Source: Stenogyne calaminthoides (Eukaryota > Streptophyta > Magnoliopsida > Lamiales > Lamiaceae). From it: a DNA stretch of 64,000 nt. Location: NCBI GenBank assembly GCA_037126765.1, contig JBBCBC010000019.1, positions 26,558,222-26,622,221 on the forward strand. Direction: 5' to 3'. Every line of letters begins with the position of its first letter. The first letter of the stretch is position 1. Position numbers and translations under genes: made by a program. The notes under the pieces were generated by a model. That model saw only the letters and a program-made list of their open reading frames with translations. It was not told the DNA's origin and did not search any database. This document shows positions 10,837 through 23,170 of the stretch, piece after piece.

Positions 10837-11867
10837 TCAAAGCAGATTGACAACGGTCTTGACACCCATTCTTCCACATGTATCTCGAATGTGTTCTGAG
10901 GCAGACCCTTTGTGAATGGATCTGCTAGGTTTCTTCTGACGCGATCTTTGCCACCTCTATATCTCCTCTCTTAACGATTTTTCGTATAAGATGGTATTTC
11001 CTTTCAATGTGTTTGCTGGCCTTGTGGACTCTTGGTTCCCTTGAATTTGCAATCGCTCGACATTATCACAAGAAATGATGATTATCTTTGGGCAAATTCG
11101 GAACTACATCCAAGTCCACTAGGAAGTTCTTAAGCCAAACCGCTTCTTTCGCTGCCTCGCAATCAGCTACGTATTCGACTTTCATGGTAGAATCGGCGAT
11201 GCATTTCTGCTTAACGCTTCTCCATGTCATGGCTCCTCCCCCCATGCAAAACACACTACCGGAGGTAGATTTTCTGGAATCTAAGTCTGATTGGAAATCC
11301 GAGTCCGTGTAACCGATGGGGATTAGACTATCTGACTGATAAACTAACATTCTATCCCGAGTTCTTTTCAGATACTTCAGAATGTTCTTAACTGCTGTCC
11401 AATGCTCTTTTCCCGAATTACTTTGATATCTTGCCACCATGCCAACGGCAAAGCAGATATCCGGTCTCGTGCACAGCATTGCATACATAAGGCTTCCGAC
11501 AGTCGAAGCATAAGGAATGTCTTTCATGTCATCTATCTCCTTTTGTGTCTTAGGGCACATTTCCTTGGATAGATGGATTCCATGTCTGAAAGGTACGAAG
11601 CCTTTCTTGGAATCCTGCATGTTGAATCGCTTCAAGACAGTGTCTATATATGAAGCTTGCGATAAGCCTATCATCATTTTCTTGCGATCTCGAGTGATCT
11701 TGATCCCAAGGATGTGCCCTGCTTCCCCTAAGTCCTTCATATCAAACTGTTTTGAAAGCCATGCCCTTACGTCTGACAAAACCTTTACATCATCCCCGAT
11801 GAGCAGAATGTCGTCTATGTATAGTACTAAGAATACCAATGCAGTTCCGACACACTTCTTGTACACA
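10837..11867 (-). pseudogene. Family-A Copia pol fragment: RT C-terminal half and RNase H
   Basis: C-terminal pol of a Copia element: reverse transcriptase from just before the catalytic Tyr-Ile-Asp-Asp (near 11820), then the connection and RNase H domains. RNase H shows the GYTDSDFQSD motif, KSTSG, the Glu-containing segment read here as MKVEYVADCEAA (usually MEAEYVA), and the C-terminal HLIR region. The stop corresponds to 10837-10839, inside the first of two purine tracts. The frame is open for about 290 residues, then shifts in the RNase H C-terminal part near 11066. At 11867 it is cut directly by LTR 2, so the RT N-terminal half, integrase and gag are absent. It belongs to the element that ends in LTR 1. 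Confidence 0.82.
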
Positions 11868-13698
11868 CTGTTGGGGAATAAGTTGCATAGATCTATTCGG
11901 GATGAATATTTAAATACAAATTTAATTCTTATAATTATTACTAGCATGAATTAATCATATATTAATTCAAATAATAATCCAACAACAAATCATGCATATA
12001 AATAATTCATGTAAAACCTACGCATGCGGAATTCTACGAGTTTACGTGAACGTACCTCTTGGGATGGCAATGACTTTGTTTATTAGACACACCAAAAGAA
12101 CTTCCCAAGTATTCCCTTAATCCTTGCTCGACTATCCGGTGGTAGGACGCTTGCGAACAATTAACAAAAGGAAAAATAAATTATGTTGCACCACCTATGT
12201 GGATTTACTAATTTTTCCAGCAAATGGAATTGTACTTGGGAATGAAAGAATCATCCCCTATTTATAGAGTGGAGGTGGTCGAATTTTTAGGGCAAAAACA
12301 ATGTGGGAAAATCTTTTCTTGATCTCCAAGAAATCTTGAATATATCTCCTATATTCTTTTTCCCATAATTATAATATTCCACAAAATCCCACCTACTCTT
12401 TGTTATGGATATTTTCGAAAAATATAGGTCAAGATTCCAAGATTTGGATCTTCTTGAATTTATGAGATATTCTTGTATTTCAAGAAATACATATCTTCCA
12501 TAATATTTTTTTCAAGAAAATCTTTCTTGCCCTTTATATTTCAAAATTTCGAAAATTGCTTCATGAATAACCAAGTAGGAGATTTCTTGAATTTAATGAG
12601 ATAATCTTGTATTCCAAGAATACATATCTTCATTCCATAACAAAATTCAAAGAAAATCTTTCTCCCATTTTATCCATAAATTTTGAAAATAATGAGGAAA
12701 AATAAGCAACAATATTTATTTTATTTTAAACACCTTTTTCAGTTATTGGACTATATGTTGGGCTACTTAGGGGGCCTTTAGGAGAATTAAGATTGGACCT
12801 TCCAATGGATCTTGAATTATCAATATTGAGCCACAATATTATTCAAGCCCATAAATATTAATTAATCCCACTACATAATTAATATTGCACTATCCATCTT
12901 AACCCATATTACTGTTAATATGGCTCTCGGTTATTATTTCCCGTGTTTAAGATTATCTAGCCCATTAATTAATTCAAGCCACTGAAATAGTTTTCCATAA
13001 TTAATATCTTTTGTCCTTGGTCAAGGAACGGTTCAACATTATTATCCATACCGGAAACTAGTTCCACTTGCAAGATTTGGTATGATAAAGCTTATGAACC
13101 TCCCAAGGGGGCAAATCGAACAAGCGTACATGAACACGATTCTCCGTATTAAATCTTAACAATCACATGTGACCAATAATATTGTCCAAGATAAAAAGTA
13201 TTGAATCTCAATGATTCTCTACCCATGATAAGTCAAAGCAATAGTTACCAACCACACGTGATCCTATTTAAGGAACGAAGATTAAGAAATAACGAACCAC
13301 TGAGGTCTAATTCTTCCTTGTTCGGGATTCAAGAATTTGTCCTCTCAGAGGGTCCTATTCAATTGCATCAGTCATGCACTAGTGTAATCTCTTGGTCAAG
13401 ACAAGCCAATTCGAGCCTTACACTTCAACCTTTCACGATGGATTGTTCATTTCCATCTAGGTCGTGAATGGTGTATTTTTAGTTACAAGGGACTGTTAAT
13501 TTTATCTTCTGTGATCTGGTATCACTAAATTAACTACAATGTAACGCGTACAATTTATTGAACAGTTATGCAGTAAATATATGTAACATTCGATGATATT
13601 TAAAGCATCAGTGATAAACAATTTATTTCAGTAAATAAGTCCAAAATTCAGTTTTGATTATACAAAGTTAAAACATAATTTCCAGTATAATCCCAACA
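11868..13698 (-). mobile_element. Family-A LTR 2, 3' LTR of element B
   Basis: About 1830 bp, from tgttggggaataag to gtataatcccaaca. The right border is followed by the purine tract caatctcccactt (minus strand aagtgggagattg), so this is a 3' LTR. The left border cuts straight into the RT coding sequence of another copy, so B was inserted into that copy. The 5 bases on that side are cacac. The matching cacac and the rest of the RT do not appear at B's other end, so that side has been rearranged. A TATA-like tatttatag is at 12259-12268. Confidence 0.82.
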
Positions 13699-13815
13699 AT
13701 CTCCCACTTATACTCAAAGTCTGCTTTTAAGTATACTACAATATGTCTCGCGTAGTTCCTAATTCGTGACATCTAATGTCACCTACACGAACCTAATAAT
13801 TTCTCCCACTTATAC

Positions 13816-14873
13816 TCAAAGCAGATTGGCAACGGTCTTGACACCCATTCCTTCCACATGTCTCTCGAATGTATTCAGAGGTAGACCCTTTGTGAATGGA
13901 TCTGTTAGGTTGTCTTCAGACGCTATTTTTATCACATCTATATCTCATCTCTTAACGATATCTCGTATAAGATGGTATTTCCTTTCAATGTGTTTGCTGG
14001 CTTTGTGGGCTCTTGGTTCCCTTGAATTTGCAACTGCTCCGGCATTTTCACAATAAACAGTGATTCTGCTGGGAAAATTCGGAACTACATTCAAGTCCAC
14101 TAGAAAGTTCTTGAGCCAAACCGCTTCTTTCTCTGCCTTGCAAGCAACTACATATTCGGCTTCCATGGTAGAATCTACGATGCATTTCTGTTTGACGCTT
14201 CTCCATGTCATGGCTCCTCCCCCCATGCAAAATACACTACCGGAGGTAGATTTTCTGGAGTCTATGTCTGATTGGAAATCCGAGTCCGTGTAGCCGATGG
14301 GGATTGGACTATCTGACTGATAAATTAACATTCTATCCCGAGTTCTTTTTAGATACTTCAGAATGTTTTTAACTTCCGTCCAATGTTCTTTCCCCGGGTT
14401 ACTTTGATATCTTGCCACCATGCCAACGGCAAAGCAGATATCGATCTCGCATACAAAGATTGCATACATAAGGCTTCCGACAACCAAGCATATGGAATGC
14501 CTCTCATGTCATCTATCTCCTTTTTGCGTCTTAGGGCACATTTTCTTGGATAGATGGATTCCATGTCCGAAAAGGCACGAAGCCTTTCTTGGAATCTGCA
14601 TCTTTGAATCATTTCAAGGCGTTGTCTATGTATGAAGCTTGCGACAAGCCTATCATCCTTTTCTTGCGATCTCGAGTTATCTTGATCCCAAGGATGTGTG
14701 CGGCTTCCCTAAGTCCTTCATATCAAACATTGTTTTTGAAAGTCATGCCCTTACGCCCCGATAACACCTTTACATTGTTCCCGATGATCGTAATGTCGTC
14801 TCACGATAGTACTAAGAATACCAATGCAGTTCCAACACGCTTTTTGTACACACAACTTTCGAACTCGTTTTGA
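13816..14873 (-). pseudogene. Element B pol: RT C-terminus and RNase H
   Basis: RNase H residues are read in the 13945-14487 frame: GYTDSDFQSD, KSTSGSVFCMGGG, MEAEYVVACKA, then a CENAGAVANS block and the HLIRDIVKR end. The pol stop lies at 13816-13818, inside the distal purine tract, after a frame change near 13940. Upstream, RT pieces fall in other frames (14358-14612 and around 14650-14870). The catalytic Tyr-Val-Asp-Asp site near 14800 is destroyed by small indels. The closest relatives are the 10837-11867 fragment and element C. Confidence 0.8.
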
Positions 14874-15430
14874 TCAAACCCATAAGACTTTATAACATGA
14901 TCAAAACATTGGTTCCAAGCTCTGGATGCTTGTTTGAGTCCGTAAATGGACTTCATGAGCTTACAAACTAGGTGTTCTTGTCCTTTTTCAATGAAGCCTT
15001 GGGGTTGTTGCATATAGATCTCTTCATCAAGACTTCCGTTAAGGAAAGCTGTCTTGACATCCATTTGCCAGATTTCAAAGTCGAGATAAGCAGCAATCGA
15101 TAAGAGAATTCGGATGGACTTAAGCATGGCTACGGGCGAAAATGTTTTCTCATAATCGATCCCTTCTTTCTGAGTATAACCTTTCGCCATGAGTCTTGCC
15201 TTGAAGGTTTCCACCTTCCCGTCCGATCCTCTTTTCCTATTATACACCCACTTGCAACCAATGGGTTTGACCCCATTAAGTGGTTCGACTAGCTCCCACA
15301 CTCTGTTATGATACATAGAACCCATTTTTCGCTTTCATTCTTTGTTTGCCAAGAATCTGCATCCTTGTCTTGGATTGCCTCGTCATATGTCCATGGGTCT
15401 GATTCTTCTTGTCTGGGAATCAAGTCCGAG
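14801..15430 (-). pseudogene. Element B pol: RT N-terminal core
   Basis: Open for 174 residues (14801-15325) and recognisable upstream to about 15430. It carries the standard Copia RT N-terminal blocks: NRVWELVEP, GCKWVYNRKRG, KARLMAKGYTQKEGIDYEKTFSPVA, the first catalytic Asp in WQMDVKTAFLNG, and YGLKQASRAW. The frame ends just before the YVDD motif because of the indels noted for the next segment. It would copy element RNA into DNA in the particle if intact. Confidence 0.82.
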
Positions 15431-15459
15431 GACTCTCCTATTCCCATGAATCTCTCGGG

Positions 15460-16391
15460 CTATTTCACAACCCTCCCACTACGACGAGGCTCCGGTTGTG
15501 TAAGTGTGTCATTTGGTATGTCATCTTGTACAGTTGGCATTGAGGTTAGCCCCCTTATCTCATTTAAGGTAATCTCACTTCTGGGCTTTCTTTCGTTCAC
15601 ATAGTCTTCTTCCAAAAATCTAAAGTCGGTTCTTATTACTACCTTTTGATCTTCGGGACCATAGAACATACACCTCTTTTGTTCCCTGGGGTATCCTATA
15701 AACAACCTTAATTCTCGACGAGGATCTAATTCCCGGCTTCCTTGTCCAACACATAGGCCGGACACCCCCAAATTTCATGTGTCTCAAAACTGGGCTTGCG
15801 CCCGGTCCCAACTCTTTGGGAGTTTTGGGAACCGATTTGGATGGCACCAAGTTCGTAATATAAAATTTGTTTTTGTTTTCAAGGCATGACCCCATAACGA
15901 CTTGGGTAGATCCGCATAACTCATCATTGATCTAACCATTTTTAAAAGAGTTCTGTTTCTTCGCTCTGCAACCCCGTTTTGTTGAGGGGTTCCGAGTGCA
16001 GTTAGCTGGGATACAATCCTTCATCTGACAAGTAGTTCAAAAACTTATCGCTGAGGTACTCGCCTCCACGATCAGATCGTAGAGACTTGATATATTTTTC
16101 CCTATGATTCTCTGCTTGAGCCTTAAATTCTTTGAATTTATCAAAGGTCTCAGATTTATGCTTCATAAGGAAAATATTGTCGTACCTTGAGTAATCATCA
16201 ATAAAGGTGACGAAATACTCATAACCTCCTCTTGCTTTGATTGACATTGGACCACATACGTCTGCGTGAACGATTTCTAACACTTCTTTGGCTCTATTCC
16301 TTGGGCCGAATGCCCTCTTGGTTTTTTTTACCCTCCAAACATGATTCGCAAGTTGGGATTGGGTCAACCCGGAGAGACTCCAATGAACCAT
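15460..16391 (-). pseudogene. Element B pol: integrase
   Basis: Copia integrase in three frames. 16002-16391 holds the core start: KRAFGPRNRAKEVLEIVHADVCGP with the first catalytic Asp, FVTFIDDYSRYDNIFLMKHKSE, and SLRSDRGGEYLS with the second Asp. The 15900-16000 part encodes the catalytic Glu segment (TPQQNG-like region, readable around 15975). 15460-15895 encode the C-terminal GKRxxY-type region and the linker to RT (FLEEDY, RRSGRVVK). Frameshifts separate the parts. Confidence 0.8.
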
Positions 16392-16770
16392 ATTCTACCA
16401 ACCTTTGAATCCTTTTTGGATTGATATGTCCCAATATGAGATGCCATAGAAGTGACTCGTTCACGTCTGATGAACATTTTCTTTTATCGGAAACAGTTGA
16501 TGTGTTTTAGGATGCTTTTCGTGAGTGGTGTGCACAGTTAATTGTATAGAGATTATTCGACAACGTTCCATGACAGATAAATTTATCATAAAGAGAAATG
16601 ATAACAACTTAGTCAAAAGTAACCGAATATCCATCAAGGTAAAGTTTAGAAACCGAAATCAAATTCTTTCTAAAACTAGGAACGTAAAGAACATCTCTTA
16701 AAATTAAAACTCTGTCTTCAAAAGACAGGTGCACTTCTCCCACTTCCCATTCATTTTGCTACTCAGAAGA
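16392..16770 (-). pseudogene. Element B pol: protease tail and GAG-pre-integrase
   Basis: Alignable in mixed frames with 24000-24400 of element C: the ILRDVLYVP block of the Copia aspartic protease (about 16680-16710), the SVSKL and DGYSVTF region (about 16610-16670), and the zinc-binding His of the integrase N-terminus (about 16430-16490). The Asp-Ser/Thr-Gly active site is not readable. Function is lost. Confidence 0.6.
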
Positions 16771-16959
16771 TCATCGTCCTTGTGATGAGGATCTCACTCC
16801 CACTAAGTTGTCGGGTCCACTTGAACCCCTGTGAAGTGAAACAAACATGATTAGTGGATCCGTATCCACCACGCATAAATGGGAGGCATACGCCGCTAAA
16901 CAAGTTTCAACAACTAGTGCGTGAGAATTACCTTCCTTTCCATCCTTAGAAGAATTGGA

Positions 16960-17766
16960 ACAAGCCGCCCTCTAGTGTCCTACTCTGCCGCTCTCCAAAA
17001 CTCTCCCCATGCTTGATTCCATGCTCTAGTGTTTATTCGATGTCGAGTCCGGCTTGGGTTTAACTTTCTTCTCTTTTCATCATTCTTACCACCATTTGAC
17101 CTAGAATGAAGAGAAGATTTATGTTTTCCCAAGTTCTTTTGTGGATTAAAAAGGCTCCATCTCCCTTTCAACCAAAGTGAAAGCATTTACAAGATCATCC
17201 ACTGTAAAATCTAGATCTTCCAATAGATACTCAAGATAGTGGTGATTATTGCTCTTTGGTAAGGATTAGAGAATGAAATCAATCTTAGTCTTGAAATCAC
17301 ATTTTTCGTCGAGGATCTCAAGCTCCTCAAAGAGCACCATAACCCTAAGAACGTGCTCCCTTGCAGTCGTTCCTATTTCCATTTTTAATTCAGTCATTTC
17401 TTGCTTCACGCTCTCGATTTAAAAAAATTAAATACGGGTAAACGGATGTAAACATCGCTCGAGATTCTCGCAGAAGATGTTTTAGAATGACTCATATCCT
17501 TGGTGAAGGCATTTCAACAAATCTAACAGATGTGCCAGAATTGTATCCTTCATCAATTCATTTGCCAACTCCCATTCACCATATTGCATCTCGTCCCATA
17601 TTCAGGCATCCTTAGCTGCTTTTTCGGGTTTTGGTGTATCAAGTACCCATTTGGATGGTGATGCGTCTAGGACAAGTTTTAGTTTGTAAATCCAATCGAT
17701 ATAATTTTCGCTAGTAAGCAAATTGTCTTTAAGTATATTGAACAGTGAGTTAAAAGGTTGCAACAT
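16960..17766 (-). pseudogene. Element B gag
   Basis: It starts at the ATG complement at 17764-17766, a Met followed by the Copia gag opening with PFNSLFNILKDNLL and ENYIDWIYKLKLVLDASP, the UBN2-type N-terminus. Later blocks include FKTKIDFILxSLP and an N-terminal Cys/Lys-rich end near 17000. At least four frame breaks or stops interrupt it. No intact CCHC knuckle is visible. The start matches the position expected after the leader and corresponds to about 23172 in element C and 33846 in element I. Confidence 0.65.
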
Positions 17767-19802
17767 GCTGAACTGAAATAAATAACAATTTGTATAAGCA
17801 CAAACATATCACAAGGTTCGATCACATGTATCATATTAAAATCTCAAAAAAATATGAACATGCATAATTCAAATAACATCTCAAAACAGTTTTAAATAAG
17901 CCACGCGTGGGGTTGGTCATTATTTAAACACATTCAAGCAAAAGTTACAAAAACAAGAAAACAATTACAAACCTTTAATATCCAGATTAATAGTTGGTTC
18001 TCACTTTTGACCAATATAAAATTGTACTTGAGACAGGACTTTGGGGAAGTATATGCATATTAATTTTATACCTAAGTAATAATCATGATTAAATATTCCA
18101 CAAAATTATTATTTTGTTTTGAACGAGCCTGGATCTTCGTGGGGGGGGTCATAAAGAAAATTTCGCCACTAATAATAACCCACAATTATCCTTTCGGAAT
18201 TTATTCATGTGAAATCTATCTTTTGGCCGTCCCGTGTGAGGAATTTCTCCAAAAGAATCCACAAATAAATAAATCATGGAGGTCAAAATTAATTCATTTT
18301 ATTATCCGGAATAAAATTGTCAATTAATTATTTAAACATACTTAGAAATTTTCGAAGGTGAGATTTTTCAAAACATTTTCTCATGCATCGCATATTTAAA
18401 CACAATTTAAATAAGTATAAAATAGTGCAAAATATCAAAATAAAAAATTAAACACATTGGGCACATATATCCAATTGTCACGGATCTATTTAAGGAAGCT
18501 AAGATTTTGTCATGTCTTGATCTTGAGAAATCGTCTTCATAGCCTTCATCGTTCGTCTCGAAAAGCTACCACTCGTCCGCAACATGTTCTTTAAAATGTC
18601 CTTTGTCTAGGTCTGAAACGATGTCCGACATTTGGTAGCTTTAATCGGTCAACTTTCGTGACTTTTAATCCCATAAGACTTTATTACTTGATCTAAACAT
18701 TGGTTCCAAGCTTTGGATGCTTGTTTAAGTCCATAAATGGACTTCGAAGCTTAAACTAGGTGTTCTTGGCGCCTTTTCAATGAAGCCTTGGGGGTTGTTT
18801 GCATATAGATTTCTCTTCAAGACTTGAAGCGAAAGCCGCCTCGACATCCATTTGCCGATTTCAAAGTTTTAGATTCGGTAATCGACAAGAGGATTCGGAT
18901 GGACTTGAGCATTGTACAATTGAAAAAGGTTTCCTCATAACCGATCCCTTCTTTCCGAAAGTATAACCTTTCTCCACAAGCCTTGCCTCAGGGTTTCTTC
19001 CCGCCCCGGCCCACTTTTCCTCTTGTGTATCCTTTACAACCAATGGGTTTGACTCCCATTAAGTGTTCACTCTTCCCACACTCATCCAGATTTATCCACT
19101 TACAACCCAACGGGCGATCCAAATTTGATATGGTTGCCGTAAGTCCGTCCTTGTCTTGATCCATAGAACCCATTTCGCTCCATATAAGTCACGCGATTCG
19201 TCAAGAAACCGGGATGCCATCTTGTACGCTTGGACTCTTATGAAGCTCATTTGGGTCCTCCTCTATCTTATCGAGGACTAAGTTCCAAAAATTGTCCCCA
19301 TCCCACATATCTTCGCTTGCGTGTGCCGAGTGCCTCTGACCCTGACCTCGATCGAGGATCCAATTTTTGGCGAGCCGCTTAGCGGGCGCCTTTGGGCCTT
19401 GGCACCCAAGTTCACATCAAGGTCCGTCCGCACTTGATCCACAGATAACTCATTGATCTAACCCTTCTTTAATTCTTTGTCTACATTCTCAATCCGTTTA
19501 TAATTTATTTACAAAAATAAATAAACCTAGATCTAGACTAGTCTATTACATTGAAACTAATCAAACAAATCCTAATCTACTCGTGGATTTTCTCACCGAG
19601 GCAAAAAATTCTAATTCGAATCTAATCGAATTAAAAACCACAATTTATATGCATGCATAAATATAAACATTCATCAAAATACCATGACAATTGGATACCG
19701 CAAAAAAGATCTAGCAATTCTACTATCCAATTTCAAATTTAATGAAAAACTAATTAAATTACAATTTAAAACTCGAGCTTAAAACCGTGGCTCGATACAG
19801 AT
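17767..19802 (-). mobile_element. Element B leader with damaged PBS
   Basis: Long untranslated leader. 17770-18480 matches, inverted, the leaders of C (22500-23170) and I (33130-33840), including a conserved block around 18180-18300. 18661-19190 is an extra RT copy (separate entry). 19500-19800 matches the leader at 8690-9002. The PBS near 19789-19801 reads, on the minus strand, CTGTATCGAGCC where CTGGTATCAGAGCC is expected: one G is missing and CAG is read as CG. Confidence 0.7.
18661..19190 (-). pseudogene. Extra degenerate RT fragment inside the leader of element B
   Basis: This stretch aligns in the same orientation with the RT core of the same element (14870-15430). It shares 'cataagactttat', 'acattggttccaagct', 'gatgcttgtttaagtccat', 'catccatttgcc' and 'caaccaatgggtttgac'. 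Several blocks are missing or scrambled and no frame is usable. An RT copy between PBS and gag is not a normal Copia layout. It may come from template switching, nested insertion plus deletion, or misassembly. Confidence 0.7.
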
Positions 19803-21660
19803 TGTTGGGGAATTAATTGTCCGGATCTATTGAACGGATGAATATTTAAATACAAATTTAATTCTAACAATTATTACTAGCATGAATTAATCCTATATTA
19901 ATTCAAATAATAATTCAACAACAAAATCATGCATATAAACAGTTCACATAAATCCTACATGACTAGAATGAATTACTCTGAGTTTCGTGAACTAACCCAA
20001 AGTGAAGTGACAAACCATTGAGAAGATGGATCCCATTCACACGAACACACCAAAAGACCTTCTCAAGTATTCCTTGTCCTTGTTCAACAATCCCTTCACG
20101 GTGGTAGGCACTCATGAACAATTTAACAAAAGGAAAAATAAATTATGTTTGCACCACCTTTGTGGATTTCTAATTTTTCCAACACACCTTATTGGAATTG
20201 CACTAGGGATGAAAAATTTATCCCTATTTATAATACAAAGGGTGGCGATTTTTGCCCTAGGAATAAGATGGAAAAATCTTTTTTTCGCTTCTCCAAGAAA
20301 TCTTGAATATATCCAATATATTCTTTTCTCCATATTTAAAATATTCCACAAAAAATCCCAACTCCCTTAAGCATATATTAAGGGATTTTTCAAAATATCA
20401 CATTAAGCGGGGGAAGAAATAGGATCTTTGACTTTTCTTGAATTTATGGGATAGTCTTGTATTCCAAGAATACATATTCCATAAAATCTTTCCAAGAAAA
20501 TCAAGAAAATCTTTTTTCTTTCTTCCTTCAATGTTTTTAAAAAATTATAAAAAAAAATTAGCAACAATAATTTATTTTATTTTAAACACCTTTTTCAGGT
20601 TATTGGACATTATGTTTTGGGCTACTTGAGGGGCCTTTAGGAGAATTAAGATTGGGCTTCTAATGGACTTTGAATATCTAATATTGAGCCACAATATTAT
20701 TCAAGTCCATAAATATTAATTAATCCCACTACATAATTAATATTGCTTGACTATCCATCTTAACCCATATTATGTCCGACACTTTCATGTTAATATGGCT
20801 CCGATTATTATTTCGTGTTTAAGATTATCTAGCCCATTAATTAATTCAAGCCCTTTAAAATAGTTTTCCCTTAATTAATATCTTTTGTCCTTAGTCATGA
20901 CAATCGGATACCCCAAGCGGTTCAACATTATTATCCATCAAATAGGAAACTAATTCCACTTGCAAGATTTGGTATGATAAATCTTATGAACCTCGACAAA
21001 AAATCGAACAAAATTACTAGCTTAATTGAAACGATTCATCGTATTAAATCTTAGCAATCGCGTATGACCAATAATATTGCCCTCCTAAAGATATAAAGTG
21101 TTGAATCTCATTGATTCTCTGAACAATCATAAATCAAAGCAATAATTACTAACCACACGATCCTATTTAAGGGGCGAAGATTAAGAAATATTAATTCTAA
21201 CAAAAACATGCATATAATTTTGGTCTAATTCTTCCAAATTGATCTTTGAAGAATTTATCCTCCAACACAATAAATTGATTTTCCAAAGATAACCTCAAGA
21301 AAAAGATAAAAATAATCTCTTGGTCAAAAGACTTGATCAAGGAATATTCCAGCCTTAGAAATCTTCGCAACCTTTCCATAAATGGATTCTTTCTTCATTT
21401 CCATCTATATTAGAATTTTAGACATTTTGAAATTACAAGGAGTCATTAATTTAATGGATTTTATCAATGTCTGGTATTGACTAAATTAACTACAATCCAC
21501 CACGTCTTATTTATTGAACAATTCGCAAGTAACATATATATAACATTAGCAACAATTTTGATTTTTTTTAAGCATCAATCATAAATAATTTATTTGATAA
21601 AACCTTCGCCACCAAGAAATTTCAGGTTTGGATATACATTGGTCTTTTTGATGCATGTTA
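19803..21660 (-). mobile_element. Family-A LTR 3, 5' LTR of element B (badly altered)
   Basis: It begins tgttggggaatt at 19803 and follows LTR 1 closely to about 20980, apart from short foreign insertions (for example gtccgacactttc near 20772). After that, blocks are replaced: around 21000, 21190-21230 and 21260-21340 the text of LTR 1 is exchanged for unrelated AT-rich words. The right end has no clean CCCAACA border and passes into an inverted LTR near 21660-21700. A TATA-like tatttataa is near 20224. Confidence 0.65.
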
Positions 21661-22384
21661 TAATAACGAAAGTAGGCTTATTAGGATTTATAATTAAACC
21701 CAAGTCAAAAACTTGATCAAATCGAATATTAAATTATTTTCAATCCATAAATTAAATATCTTAAAATGTTACTATATTATTTACTTAGATGTGAAATTGT
21801 TCAAGGTTGAGTCGTTACACTTCATATCAATGTCTTATTGAGGAACCGCATCACAAAAGATTAAATTAATCAAATCTCTCTCTTGTCTGTGATGTCTTCG
21901 TTGCTCATAAGTAAAATGGAAATGGACAATCTTTGAAACTAGTGAAGAAGGTCTCATCTTGTCTTGACCAAGAGATTACTATAAGTGCCATGACCGATGC
22001 TTTGAACAAGTTTGACTTACAGAGGATTGGTCTTTTTGCATGAAGTGTTGGGGTTAGAATTAGATCTATATTTTCGTTTTTTTAATCTTCGAAATAAAAT
22101 TTATAATGATCTTTAAATAATTTGAATGTTAATATATTTATTTTGACTTATGACTTTAGAGAATCAATTGAGATTCAATAATTTTATATCTTATTTATTT
22201 ATCGTCACATGTTCATTCATAAAAATTTTAATAAGCAACCTAAGAATCAAGATTAATTTGAAACAGAGTACATTTGCTTGATTTGCCCCTTTGGGAGGTA
22301 AGAATAAGATTTATATATACCAAATCTTGCAAATGGAATTTGTTTTTTGATGATAATAATGGATAATAATATTGAACCAAGATC
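21660..22384 (+). mobile_element. Truncated 5' LTR of element C, inverted relative to LTR 3
   Basis: Family-A LTR sequence in + orientation. 'gtcttgaccaagagattac' at 21961 equals 27272 in the 3' LTR, 'gacttatgac...agagaatcaa' at 22145 equals 27440, and 'accaaatcttgcaa' at 22319 equals 27594. It begins without a TGTTGGGG end and stops at about 22380, where the LTR should continue for another 1.3 kb. The PBS and the LTR 3' part are deleted, and the leader follows at once. Confidence 0.65.
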
Positions 22385-23170
22385 GACTGACCCCATGAAT
22401 GGGTTGATGACGTCACTTGACTTGGCAAACCTTTTGAGACGAACGATGAAGGTGAAGAAGACGATTTCTCGAGATCAAAACATGACAAAAATTAACCGTG
22501 ACAATTGGATATATGTGCCCAATGTGTTTAATTTTGTTTTGATGTTTATGCATTATTTTATGCTTATTTACATTGTGTTTAAATTTCCGATGCATGAGAA
22601 AATATTTTGAAAAATCTCACTTTCAAAAATTACTAAGTATGCTTAAACAATTAATTGACAATTTTATTCCGGATAATAAAATTGAATTAATTTTGACCTC
22701 CATGATTTATTTATTTGTGAATTCTTTTGGAGAAATTCTCCCCACGGGACGGTCAAAATATAGCTTTCACATGAATAAATTCCAAATGGATGATTGTGGA
22801 TTATTACTAGTGGCGTCGATGACCCTTCCCACGAGGCTCGTTCAAAGTTTAAATAATAATTATGTATTTAATCATGGTTATTACTTAGGTATAAAATTGA
22901 TATGCATATACTTCCCTCAAGTCCTGTCAATTTTATATTGGTCAAGTGGGAGCCAACTATTAATCTGGATATTAAAGGTTTGTAAATCGTTCTTGTGTGT
23001 AACTCGCTTGAATGTGTTTAAATAATGACCCACCCCACGTGGCTTATTTAAAACATTTTTGAGATGTTGGTGATGCATGTTCATTTTTTTTTGAGATTTT
23101 AATATGATGCATGTGATCGAACCTTGTGATATATTTGTGCTTATGCATATAGTTATTTATTTCGATTCAA
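22385..23170 (+). mobile_element. Leader of element C
   Basis: Untranslated region matching, inverted, 17770-18500 and, directly, 33130-33840. The block 'ttgacctccatgatttattt...ttttggagaaatt...acgggacggtcaaaa...tagctttcacatgaataaa' at 22694-22780 is nearly identical in all three, so it is conserved within the family, perhaps for RNA packaging (inference). Small open frames here are not conserved as proteins. Confidence 0.65.

Larger units (their letters stand above)
11868..21660 (-). mobile_element. Family-A Copia element B (whole, minus strand)
   Basis: Reading leftward: 5' LTR (19803 to about 21660), damaged PBS, a long leader carrying an extra RT copy, gag, protease, integrase, RT-RNase H, purine tracts and 3' LTR (11868-13698). 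The domain order gag-PR-INT-RT-RH defines Ty1/Copia. All coding parts are broken by indels and stops. The two LTRs are strongly diverged, and the 5' LTR contains replaced blocks. The right end runs into an inverted copy of the same family. Confidence 0.75.

Noticed and set aside
11088..11954. Plus-strand frames opposite Copia pol (also at 14060-14873, 15308-15604 and 25409-26199)
   Set aside because: Shadows of the RT/RNase H sequence on the other strand, recurring wherever pol occurs.
22347..23025. Open frames of 87 and 150 residues in the leader of element C
   Set aside because: The same DNA in the leaders of B and I does not keep these frames; conservation is at nucleotide level only.
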